Shown: piece after piece, positions 1 through 7,541 of the stretch | How the letters are laid out: every line of letters starts with the position of its first letter | Position numbering within the stretch: position 1 is the first letter of the stretch | Assembly: GCA_943349555.1 (NCBI GenBank) | Contig: CALQZK010000007.1 | Location: forward strand, 1-20,087 | Source: Candidatus Nomurabacteria bacterium | GTDB lineage: Bacteria > Patescibacteriota > Minisyncoccia > Phycocordibacterales > PALSA-1337 | Direction of reading: 5' to 3' | Length of the DNA: 20,087 bases | Translations under genes and position numbers: made by a program | The notes under the pieces: model-generated | What the model saw: the letters and a program-made list of their open reading frames with translations, nothing else | What the model was told of the DNA's origin: nothing | Database searches by the model: none

Positions 1-1871
1 CCTTGTACTATGTTTCCGTTAAGTTGTGGAGCAGTTCCTGCTGGACATATGACTGTTGACTTTTGGGTACTTCTGCATCTATAGACTTGCTGGCATTTCA
101 ACTGCGATTTACCCCTTATAGCTGCATCCTGCCTAGCTTTATCTTGGGCGTCATCAGCAGAGACAGACGAGCTGAAGGTACCTGCGGCAATCTGGACCGT
201 GACTATATCCCCCACCCAATCCTCACTGTTCACTCCAGTAGGAAGAGTGGCGTGGCACATTACATGCCAAGGCTGTGCCCTATTGTAGTAAATCTGCTGC
301 GCGGATGCTGGCGATGGAGATATTATAGGAGTAGCGGGAGATGCAGTGGGAGATGGAGAAGGTAAGAGACTTGGAATGATAGCGGAGACTGGCGGTGGAC
401 TGCATCTTTCTTTTAAAATCCTTTCTTTCAAATCCTCCAGCTTTTTCTCATTATTCCCATAATCAGGATACGTCCACGGATCATGATTCTTTCCAGAACC
501 TTTTCCGTTTGTCCAATTCATATGATTAGGATCATCGGCAATGCCATTTTTTGTAGCTTTTTTGATTTCATTGGCAGTCTGATTGAAGCCGAAGGGATCG
601 AATTTGGTCCCAAGGTTATTATAAGGAGAATCAATATAAATAAATTTAACCGGTTTTCCCTCGAATTCGTTTTTCAAGTTGAAAGATAGGGCGGCTCCGA
701 GAGAGTGAGCGATGACAAGTACAGATTTACCAGCATCCAACTGCGCCTGAATAGCATTGCGAATTGAAGATTTGTTTTGATTAATATTTTTTCCTTCAAG
801 CGATATAGGTGTGGAACCAGGAGCAATGTCTTTCATAAATGCAAAGATTCTATCATCTGGAGTGGAACCGATGCCACCGACAGTAATAATGCTGTTCGGG
901 CTTGGACAAGAGGCTGCCGAACTCTGGTTAAACGAACTTGCTGATTTTCTTACCTGAGGGTCAACAATGATTGGAACAAACTCCCTGCTATCATCCGCAG
1001 TAGACGGGATGATGGTGAAGGTTTTTCCAATACTCGACTTATTTCTAGAATTACTTACAAAAAGTTCATAATTTCCTCCCTGTAATGTCTTGTTTGTCAC
1101 TGGAATTGTAAAGTTAATGGAAATAGCATCCTCTGATGGAGCCAGTATTGTCAGACCGCCACTTGAATTTTTTAATTCAATGACATTATTGATATCAGTT
1201 GTAGCTCCGCGCCAATATAATGTGACTTTGGTGCCGGCAGGTCCATGGTCTGGGGTGAAAATAACTGCAGAATAAGGGGAAATTTCGGTCGTACCAGAAG
1301 AACATGGGCGCGGAGTAGTTACACTGACAATGTCAGAACGAACTTCAACATCTCTATTGCTATATGACCTTAAAATATACTGATAAGCAGTGCTCGCATC
1401 ATTCATTTCTGTTTTAGGAAGGACATCTATAGTGGTGCCTTCGGCAATTCTTCCCCATTGCGCTTCGCCATTTGCATCAGGATTTCTATTTAATGCATAC
1501 AGCGATACATCGCCGGATGATGGGGTGTAGGAGAAATTGACAGTTCCGCCACAGGGATTAGTGCTGATTTTCAAAGCTGGCTGGGTTGGGGCTTCCAATA
1601 GCATATCCTTTATAATATTTCGGACGTTCAAGGCTCTGGATCGAAGAATCCTTACATCCTGATCCAGACTTTCTCTGTAAGACTCTGTCTGTGCACTCTT
1701 TTTGGAATCAGAAATTTTCAGTCCAAGAGCCTGTGCTTCTTGACTCAATGAATCGAGACGCTGATTGAGGTCAATCAGTAAATTGTCAGCAGTAACTGCA
1801 TAAGCATTACTAGGAGCTAGGCTCAAAAGAGTCAGCAGGAGATATATAGGAAGTTGTTTAATTTTTTTCAT
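1..1871 (-). CDS. Exported multidomain protein with IPT/TIG-like, lipase-like and DUF5977-like regions (partial, 3' end off window)
   Basis: An open frame runs from ATG at 1871 to the window edge: 623 codons and no stop, so the C-terminus is missing. Residues 1-25 form a signal peptide (KK, hydrophobic stretch, A-Y-A before the likely cleavage site). Residues 28-92 look helical or coiled-coil. Residues about 196-290 resemble an IPT/TIG Ig-like domain (GPAGTKVTL, then NYELFVSN). Residues about 325-470 look like an alpha/beta-hydrolase or lipase core: VLVIAHSLGAAL places the nucleophile at Ser390, with Asp415 (IYIDSP) and His463 as plausible triad partners. A Pro/Ser-rich linker (491-523) follows, then a segment at about 555-595 (AAGTFSSSVSADDAQDKA) resembling DUF5977. 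It starts 3 nt after the TIGR03790-like gene stop, so it is probably cotranscribed. The substrate is unknown; the hydrolase and DUF5977 assignments are motif-level inferences. Confidence 0.8.
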   Translation of the reverse strand, partial: MKKIKQLPIYLLLTLLSLAPSNAYAVTADNLLIDLNQRLDSLSQEAQALGLKISDSKKSAQTESYRESLDQDVRILRSRALNVRNIIKDMLLEAPTQPALKISTNPCGGTVNFSYTPSSGDVSLYALNRNPDANGEAQWGRIAEGTTIDVLPKTEMNDASTAYQYILRSYSNRDVEVRSDIVSVTTPRPCSSGTTEISPYSAVIFTPDHGPAGTKVTLYWRGATTDINNVIELKNSSGGLTILAPSEDAISINFTIPVTNKTLQGGNYELFVSNSRNKSSIGKTFTIIPSTADDSREFVPIIVDPQVRKSASSFNQSSAASCPSPNSIITVGGIGSTPDDRIFAFMKDIAPGSTPISLEGKNINQNKSSIRNAIQAQLDAGKSVLVIAHSLGAALSFNLKNEFEGKPVKFIYIDSPYNNLGTKFDPFGFNQTANEIKKATKNGIADDPNHMNWTNGKGSGKNHDPWTYPDYGNNEKKLEDLKERILKERCSPPPVSAIIPSLLPSPSPTASPATPIISPSPASAQQIYYNRAQPWHVMCHATLPTGVNSEDWVGDIVTVQIAAGTFSSSVSADDAQDKARQDAAIRGKSQLKCQQVYRCRSTQKSTVICPAGTAPQLNGNIVQ

Positions 1872-1874
1872 ATG

Positions 1875-3194
1875 TTATTTCGTTACCCATGGATCCCCAA
1901 TAGCTTGGAAAAATGGCGTTCTGGAGGTCGACCATGCGCAATCTATAAAAATGTTGCCTCTGTCCCAGCAAGAAAATAGCTCCGGCTTATTCTTTCCCCT
2001 CAAACCTGGTTCCTCTACCGAAGTCACGGCCGCCACTGGGGTATTTTCATAATTGTTTCCCCCGAAAGCATTTCGGGAAAACCATTTTATGAAATTTCCC
2101 TGGAAATGTTCACCGGCTTTTGGACCGCTTGTCCAAGCTCCATTGTAAGATTCTAGAGTATCAATAAGGTACCAGCCAGAATTGCCAGAGAATCGCACGG
2201 ACCCATTAAGCATATAATTCCCTCCCCAATTCGCATTCTCTCCCCAAGTCATGTAGCCTAGAACATTTTTAGCAGAATTGAAATGTTTTTCTCCTGGTCC
2301 TCGATACTCGACTTTTGCCTCAGGATTTTTCTTTATCAATTCTTCCTTTCTTCCAAGAGCACCGTCTTCAGAATAACTATTATTTAACCCCAATCTAGCT
2401 TGTGCATCTTCGAAATAATACGTATCCCCCACTTTGCCTGTGTCTTTTGCGGAAATGACAAGATGCGGCTGAAGCATTTTATTATGGGTGTCACGAATTT
2501 TACTGATATATGCCTTGGTTGATTCAACTGAACCCATATCAAGAGAAGTTATGAGAATTTGTGCCCCCATACTTGAGAAACTCCTGAAAAGAGCGTGCTG
2601 GACAGAACCATAAGCATCATCTTCAATGAAAGAATAGATTAACTTGCTTGGAATACCCCGCATAAGTACCACATGTTTTATTTCTTTTTCCGGATGAGAG
2701 CTAATCCAGGAAAGAATTGGTTTTCTTACTGCCAGCCTGAAGGCATCTTTGTGCATATACTCAATCGTTTTTTCAAGACAGTCAGAGTCTGCGCAAGAAT
2801 CAGGGATAGAATAGCGTATGCCTATTACATTGGCTGATTTGAAGCCTGGCCTGTTGTCAATATAGTAATCCTTGAGAGTTAAACTTTCAGGATTCTCCGA
2901 ATTGTATACGATCAGGAGATTCTTTAACGGAACCAAATTCTTATCCGATACCGGAAAAACTATGAGAGGAATGTTATCAACTTCTTTAGACGCTTCATCC
3001 AGCAAAGAGAGAAGATTGTTCGCTTTTCTATAGACTTCATCTGCATTCTTTTTGATATCAATAACGCTTAAAACTTGAGCCTTAATATTATACTCACCTT
3101 CAAAATTTCTGATATTTGCAATAAATACAAGTGATGTAGCAGTGACAATCAGCAGGATAATAAGTCCCATCAGGATCATCAAAGATTTTTTCAT
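1875..3194 (-). CDS. TIGR03790-family exported or membrane-anchored protein
   Basis: 439 aa from the chosen ATG at 3194. A longer frame from TTG at 3224 exists, but MKKSLMILMG begins a clean Lys-Lys plus hydrophobic anchor or signal segment (residues 1-25), and a TATAAT lies 9 nt upstream. The family pattern is clear: LLIVYNSENPES, then YYIDNRPGFKSANVIGIRY, then KHVVLMRGIPSKL, and a C-terminal VEEPGL ... ELFSCWDRGNIF ... GDPW block. These match my memory of TIGR03790, an uncharacterised family with no known reaction. Cysteine pairs (PDSCADSDC and the two Cys near the C-terminus) fit an extracytoplasmic protein that may form disulfides. It precedes the hydrolase-like gene by 3 nt, which suggests a two-gene exported module. 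Function unknown. Confidence 0.8.
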   Translation of the reverse strand: MKKSLMILMGLIILLIVTATSLVFIANIRNFEGEYNIKAQVLSVIDIKKNADEVYRKANNLLSLLDEASKEVDNIPLIVFPVSDKNLVPLKNLLIVYNSENPESLTLKDYYIDNRPGFKSANVIGIRYSIPDSCADSDCLEKTIEYMHKDAFRLAVRKPILSWISSHPEKEIKHVVLMRGIPSKLIYSFIEDDAYGSVQHALFRSFSSMGAQILITSLDMGSVESTKAYISKIRDTHNKMLQPHLVISAKDTGKVGDTYYFEDAQARLGLNNSYSEDGALGRKEELIKKNPEAKVEYRGPGEKHFNSAKNVLGYMTWGENANWGGNYMLNGSVRFSGNSGWYLIDTLESYNGAWTSGPKAGEHFQGNFIKWFSRNAFGGNNYENTPVAAVTSVEEPGLRGKNKPELFSCWDRGNIFIDCAWSTSRTPFFQAIGDPWVTK

Positions 3195-3203
3195 TATGTA
3201 ATG

Positions 3204-3209
3204 ATTATA
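3204..3209 (-). promoter_or_regulatory. -10 element of the TIGR03790-like gene
   Basis: A perfect TATAAT on the minus strand ends 9 nt before the ATG at 3194. No convincing -35 box is visible. The predicted start of transcription would leave a leader of only about 2 nt. Confidence 0.5.
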
Positions 3210-3229
3210 ATACAACATCCACAATATCC

Positions 3230-4894
3230 CTAGACATTCTTTTTCTCCCTCCCCTTCGCCACACTTATAAACTCCGTAAACAACGGATGTGGAGACAGTG
3301 GCCTTGCGAGAAATTCAGGATGAAACTGCGTTCCAAGGAAAAATGGGTGGGTGTCGCGAGAAAGTTCTGCTATTTCCATGAGAGTGCCGTCTGGTGATTT
3401 TCCAGAAAAGATCAACCCTCCTTTTTCCAGTCTTTCTATATACTTTGGATTAACCTCGTAACGATGACGATGTCGCTCCTTTATAGACTTTGTTCCATAG
3501 GCGCTTTCCGCAATAGAACCTTTTGCTAATTTTGCAGGGTAAAGTCCTAGCCTCATTGACCCTCCATAATTTCCTTCCGCAATTTTCTTTTTCTGGTCCG
3601 ACATGATGTCTATGATGACATGCGGGGATTTTGGATCTATTTCTGCTGTATGTGCTCCTTCTAGACCAAGGACATTTCGTGCGTATTCTATAGTCATTAA
3701 TTGCATTCCGTAGCAAAGACCGAAATATGGAATCTTATTTTCTCTGGCATAGCGGATGACATTGAGCTTGCCTTCTATCCCCGTCTCGCCGAAACCTCCA
3801 GGTACGAGGATGCCGTCATATTTATCTAGTGTGGAATAATCGGGATTATCTATCTCAAAATCCCGAGAGTTTACTGTATGAATTCTCGGCTTCACCTTAT
3901 TCGCATGACAAGAATACTTAATGGCTTCAAGGACAGAGAGATAGGCATCTGTCAGAACAAAGTCGCCTGTGTTGAAGTATTTCCCAACAATAGCAATATT
4001 CACTTCTTGATTGTGATTCTTGATGCCTTGAGCAAACTTTTTCCACTCACCAAGACCTTCTCCTTTCCTTGGATCAAGCTTAAAGCTTTTTAAGATAATT
4101 TCTCCGAGCCTATCGTGTTCGAAGTTCATAGGCACATCATAAACACTATCTATATCCGGTGCAGAAATTACATTTTCTTCGAGGATATTGCAGGCAATCG
4201 CTATCTTTTCTTTTCTTCTTTTGTCCAATGACCTTTCTGAACGGGCAATAATAATATCTGTATGTACCCCATACGAAGCCAGCTGATGAACGGCGTGCTG
4301 GGTAGGGCGCGACTTCATTTCTCCAAGCTTGGAGGGAATCGGCAGATAGCTAACCATAATGAAAATGACATCATCAGGATGTTTTATTTTTAAATATCTA
4401 GCCGCTTCAATGAACATAATGTTCTGATAGTCTCCTACGGTTCCACCAATTTCTATTATAGAAATTTCTGATTTATTCAGCTTTGCCGCATGCTCATATC
4501 TTCTGACTATTTCATCTCTTATATGCGGTACCGCTTCCACACATTTTCCTCCATAGCCAAGATTGCGCTCTTTATCTATCACTCCCTTGTAGACCATTCC
4601 GGAAGTCATGTAGTCTTCCACCAGCACATCCCTATTCAGAAACCTCTCATAATTTCCCATGTCCTGATCAGTCTCCAATCCGGAATTTAAAACAAAAACC
4701 TCACCATGCTCGGTGGGGTTCATAGTACCTGCGTCAACATTAAGATATGGATCTACTTTTGCCAAATTCACATTGAAGCCTTTTGCCTGCAGAAGTGTGC
4801 CTATTGCAGAAGTGGCAATTCCCTTTCCTACTCCCGACATGACTCCACCGACGACGAAGATGTATTTATGATTAGATTTTTTCCTCTTTTTCAT
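3230..4894 (-). CDS. pyrG: CTP synthase
   Basis: 554 aa, normal full length. The enzyme aminates UTP to CTP using glutamine and ATP, the last step of de novo pyrimidine nucleotide synthesis in the cytoplasm. The synthetase domain opens with GGVMSGVGKGI (residues 16-26, a variant of the usual GGVVSSLGKG) and continues with KVDPYLNVDAGTMNPTEHGE. The class I glutaminase domain starts near residue 297, with nucleophile Cys394 in GLCYGMQ and the partner His525-Pro-Glu527 in QFHPEF. All key residues are present. It lies between ftsX and the TIGR03790-like gene and appears to have its own promoter rather than depending on ftsX. Identification is secure. Confidence 0.98.
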   Translation of the reverse strand: MKKRKKSNHKYIFVVGGVMSGVGKGIATSAIGTLLQAKGFNVNLAKVDPYLNVDAGTMNPTEHGEVFVLNSGLETDQDMGNYERFLNRDVLVEDYMTSGMVYKGVIDKERNLGYGGKCVEAVPHIRDEIVRRYEHAAKLNKSEISIIEIGGTVGDYQNIMFIEAARYLKIKHPDDVIFIMVSYLPIPSKLGEMKSRPTQHAVHQLASYGVHTDIIIARSERSLDKRRKEKIAIACNILEENVISAPDIDSVYDVPMNFEHDRLGEIILKSFKLDPRKGEGLGEWKKFAQGIKNHNQEVNIAIVGKYFNTGDFVLTDAYLSVLEAIKYSCHANKVKPRIHTVNSRDFEIDNPDYSTLDKYDGILVPGGFGETGIEGKLNVIRYARENKIPYFGLCYGMQLMTIEYARNVLGLEGAHTAEIDPKSPHVIIDIMSDQKKKIAEGNYGGSMRLGLYPAKLAKGSIAESAYGTKSIKERHRHRYEVNPKYIERLEKGGLIFSGKSPDGTLMEIAELSRDTHPFFLGTQFHPEFLARPLSPHPLFTEFISVAKGREKKNV

Positions 4895-4900
4895 CTACCC

Positions 4901-4928
4901 ATTTTACCAAACAACAATAAGCTGTCTA
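4901..4928 (-). promoter_or_regulatory. pyrG promoter (leaderless type)
   Basis: On the minus strand a TAGACA -35 (4923-4928) is followed by 16 nt and a TAAAAT -10 (4901-4906). Only 6 nt then separate the -10 from the pyrG ATG, so transcription should begin at or next to the A of the start codon. The promoter lies just past the ftsX stop. Confidence 0.65.
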
Positions 4929-4930
4929 CT

Positions 4931-5887
4931 TTACACATTCAAATATCTGCGTACTGCTAAATAGCTGGAAATTGCTCCTAAAACCACGCCTGAACCCATG
5001 ATAATAGAGAATATCTCGCCAAAGTTCTGTTTGAAGTATATTGAAAAGACATTTACGATCAGGCTGAAGTCCTGCGTACCTTGGACGCCGGCGAATTTGA
5101 TGATTGCCAAATCGCTGTAGAATGCGAAGATTCCAAGAACGACTAGCGTCAGAATTCCAGAGATTGTCCCATACATTACCCCAGACATGACGAAAGGCCC
5201 ACGGATGTAGGAGTTGGAAGCACCAACTAGCTTCATAACAGAAATTTCATCTTTGGAATTATAGATGATGAGGCGGATAGTATTAAAAATAATTATAATA
5301 GCAACAACCACAAGAATCGCGGCAAAGATCAATCCTCCCTTCTGCACAGCGGGAATAATTCGTCCAAGCCTGTCTATGACCAATTTATTTTGATTGTAAT
5401 TAACCTTATCGACCATTGCTGTTCCGTCTTTGGAAAGAGAATCTTTGCCGTCTAGATAGTTGGCAATTCCAGCATACTGGGAAGGCTCCTTGGCTTTTAT
5501 ATTCAGAACCGCAGGGAAAGGATTGCTACCTACTTCATTCAGACCCTGGAGAATGAGAGTATTATCCTTCCATTTGTTCTTGAAGCTAGTTAGTGCCTGT
5601 TCGCGGGAGACATATTCTACTTTTTCGACTTCGGGCAGATTTTCTATTGTCTTCTTTAATTCCAAAATTGATGTCTCTGGTGCATTCAGAGTAAAGTAGA
5701 CATTTATATCAACTTTGTTTTTTACTTCTTCTATGAGCGTCCTGCCGAAAGCACTGCCGAAGATGAGCACACCGAAAGATGAGAGCGAGAGAGTTAAGAC
5801 AATGAGAGCGGCGAAAGACAGGAAACCGTTTCTCCAGAAATTTATGAAACCTGTACGGATGATTCTTTTGAAATATGTGATGATCAT
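4931..5887 (-). CDS. ftsX: Cell-division ABC transporter permease FtsX
   Basis: 318 aa, typical length. FtsX is the membrane half of FtsEX, which couples ATP hydrolysis to activation of peptidoglycan hydrolases at the septum. The topology fits: a cytoplasmic N-terminus, TM1 at about 21-44, an extracytoplasmic domain (about 55-180, with VYFTLNAPET and VEKVEYVSREQALTSFK), then three TM segments at about 184-208, 235-257 and 290-311. The FtsX signature around EISVMKLVGASNSYIRGPF follows TM2. The gene starts 11 nt after the ftsE stop and has no Shine-Dalgarno sequence, so translation is probably coupled to ftsE. Confidence 0.95.
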   Translation of the reverse strand: MIITYFKRIIRTGFINFWRNGFLSFAALIVLTLSLSSFGVLIFGSAFGRTLIEEVKNKVDINVYFTLNAPETSILELKKTIENLPEVEKVEYVSREQALTSFKNKWKDNTLILQGLNEVGSNPFPAVLNIKAKEPSQYAGIANYLDGKDSLSKDGTAMVDKVNYNQNKLVIDRLGRIIPAVQKGGLIFAAILVVVAIIIIFNTIRLIIYNSKDEISVMKLVGASNSYIRGPFVMSGVMYGTISGILTLVVLGIFAFYSDLAIIKFAGVQGTQDFSLIVNVFSIYFKQNFGEIFSIIMGSGVVLGAISSYLAVRRYLNV

Positions 5888-5898
5888 AACTTTTCTAT

Positions 5899-6579
5899 TT
5901 ATAAAATGTATTTTCCAGCCTTGTCATCTCTGATAATTTTGCCTTTTTCCATCGTCAGAACTCGCCCACCCACCCTATCAACCACTTCCTTGTTATGAGT
6001 AGTGAGGAGGACAGTTGTGCCCATTTCATTTATTTTCTTTATAATTTTCACAATCTCAATGATGTTTATAGGATCAAGATTCCCTGTGGGCTCATCGGCA
6101 ATGATGATATCCGGCTGGTTGACGATGGCGCGCGCGATGGCCACTCTCTGCTTCTCTCCTCCGGACATCTGATGTGGGAAATTCCACATCTTATCCCCCA
6201 AATTCACAAGGTCAAGGACGTAAGGCACATCTGAAGCTATCTCCTTATCCGTCTTGCCGGAAGCTTCCATGGCAAAGGCTATATTTTCATAAGCGGTCTT
6301 GTCGCGTATAAGGCGAAAGTCCTGGAAAACTGTACCGATACGTCTGCGTAGTTTATTCATCTCCTTCTTCTTTAATTTATGGATATTTTTTGATTCAAAA
6401 AAAATTGAACCTTGCGTAGGGCGATCTTCTGCTATGAGCATTTTCATGAGCGTGGTCTTCCCTGCTCCAGAATGCCCCACTATTGTTACGAATTCCTTCG
6501 GTTCTACGGTAAAACTAACAGAATCAAGAGCGATTGATTCGTCTGGATAGACCCTGGTGACTTTATCGAAATAGATCAT
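5899..6579 (-). CDS. ftsE: Cell-division ATP-binding protein FtsE
   Basis: 226 aa from the chosen start. This is the ATPase of the FtsEX division complex on the inner face of the membrane. Every ABC motif is present: Walker A GHSGAGKT (35-42), Q-loop in VFQDF (Gln86), signature MSGGEKQRVAIARA (about 138-151), Walker B IIIADEPTGNLDP (Asp162, Glu163) and H-loop His195 in TTHN. The frame opens two codons earlier (ATG CCC ATG at 6585). I chose the second ATG because a TACAAT -10 abuts the first ATG and lies exactly 6 nt before the second, the spacing seen at other genes here. ftsX follows after 11 nt. Confidence 0.96.
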   Translation of the reverse strand: MIYFDKVTRVYPDESIALDSVSFTVEPKEFVTIVGHSGAGKTTLMKMLIAEDRPTQGSIFFESKNIHKLKKKEMNKLRRRIGTVFQDFRLIRDKTAYENIAFAMEASGKTDKEIASDVPYVLDLVNLGDKMWNFPHQMSGGEKQRVAIARAIVNQPDIIIADEPTGNLDPINIIEIVKIIKKINEMGTTVLLTTHNKEVVDRVGGRVLTMEKGKIIRDDKAGKYIL

Positions 6580-6585
6580 GGGCAT

Positions 6586-6594
6586 ATTGTATCA
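6586..6594 (-). promoter_or_regulatory. ftsE extended -10 promoter
   Basis: On the minus strand, TGA TACAAT (extended -10, hexamer 6586-6591) ends 6 nt before the ATG at 6579. There is no clear -35, consistent with an extended -10. It lies in the short gap after the prfB stop. Confidence 0.55.
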
Positions 6595-6621
6595 TAATTA
6601 GGCTTCCTCACCGGACACTTT

Positions 6622-7506
6622 CTAAATTTTCTGTTCAGCCTCTAGAAATTCATCCAGATCTCCTTCAAGAACCTTATCTACTTGGCTTGTTTCTACATTT
6701 GTCCTATGATCCTTGACCATCTTATACGGATGCATGACATAGGAGCGGATCTGGTTGCCCCAATCTATAGACGTGGTTTTGCTGATATACATACCTTTCT
6801 CTTTTGCCACCCTTTCTTCCTCTCTCATTTTAAAGATTTTTCCACGGAGGATGTCCAGCGCTTTTTCCTTATTCTGCGCTTGCGATCGCTCGGAAGTGAC
6901 GTGCACCGAGAGCTTGGTCGGAATATGGACGATGCGCACTGCCGTTTCCCTCTTATTCACATTCTGTCCTCCTGGCCCGCCGGACTTGGCGATAGATATT
7001 TCTATCTCTTTATCCGGAAGCTCAATATCAGCGCCGTGGGTTTTTTCAAATTTAGGTATGACCTCAACCATGGAGAAAGATGTGTGGCGTAGCTGTTTGG
7101 CATTGAATGGGGAAATCCGGACCAGTCTGTGCACACCGGATTCATTTTTCAAAGTCCCATAGACATTTTTTCCATTTATTTCAAAAGTTATATTTCTGTA
7201 GCCTCCGTGATCATTCTCATGAACGTGCAGGAGCTGCATTCCCCAGCCTCTGTTTTCTGCTAGTTTTCTGTACATTCTGTATAAGATAGCCGAGAAGTCT
7301 TCCGAATCATCCCCTCCAGCGCCAGAGAATATGGTCATGACGGCATCTCCTTTATCATACTTTCCACCCTTTCCTCCACTGGCTATTTCTTCTTTTAGAT
7401 CATTGAGTTCTTTGACCATCGCTTGAGCCTTCTGCTTATCCGCCCAAAATTCACCGTCCTGCATTAGCATTTCTATTTCTGCTATTTTTTTTCGTGGTTC
7501 ATCCAT
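6622..7506 (-). CDS. prfB: Peptide chain release factor 2 (N-terminally short)
   Basis: 294 aa; typical RF2 is about 365 aa. RF2 reads UAA and UGA in the ribosomal A site and triggers peptide release. The stop-codon recognition tripeptide SPF (132-134) identifies RF2 rather than RF1, and the catalytic GGQ is at 179-181 within SGGPGGQNVNKRE. The N-terminal helical domain is reduced: the protein starts about where E. coli RF2 resumes after its programmed +1 frameshift, and roughly 45 further residues are missing before the GAGGDDSEDF core. I see no upstream frame carrying an in-frame UGA slippery site; a promoter sits there instead. Autoregulation by frameshifting therefore appears absent. Confidence 0.95.
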   Translation of the reverse strand: MDEPRKKIAEIEMLMQDGEFWADKQKAQAMVKELNDLKEEIASGGKGGKYDKGDAVMTIFSGAGGDDSEDFSAILYRMYRKLAENRGWGMQLLHVHENDHGGYRNITFEINGKNVYGTLKNESGVHRLVRISPFNAKQLRHTSFSMVEVIPKFEKTHGADIELPDKEIEISIAKSGGPGGQNVNKRETAVRIVHIPTKLSVHVTSERSQAQNKEKALDILRGKIFKMREEERVAKEKGMYISKTTSIDWGNQIRSYVMHPYKMVKDHRTNVETSQVDKVLEGDLDEFLEAEQKI

Positions 7507-7512
7507 ATTGTC

Positions 7513-7541
7513 AATATACTATATAATTAAGCAAATGGAAA
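7513..7541 (-). promoter_or_regulatory. prfB promoter
   Basis: On the minus strand a TTTCCA -35 (7536-7541) is followed by 17 nt and a TATATT -10 (7513-7518), which ends 6 nt before the prfB ATG. The -35 overlaps the start codon of the divergent gene at 7535. Confidence 0.5.
7522..7527 (+). promoter_or_regulatory. -10 element of the membrane-protein gene at 7535
   Basis: A perfect TATAAT ends 7 nt before the ATG at 7535. The -35 is weak. It is interleaved with the divergent prfB promoter. Confidence 0.55.

Noticed and set aside
63..1275. Plus-strand frames at 63-365, 483-689 and 1090-1275
   Set aside because: They are antisense to the long minus-strand exported protein, which has a signal peptide and recognisable domains.
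3218..3224. Upstream TTG/ATG starts for the TIGR03790-like gene
   Set aside because: These starts precede or overlap the TATAAT box, and the added residues (WMLYYNHYI) do not look like a signal peptide start, whereas MKKSLMILMG does.
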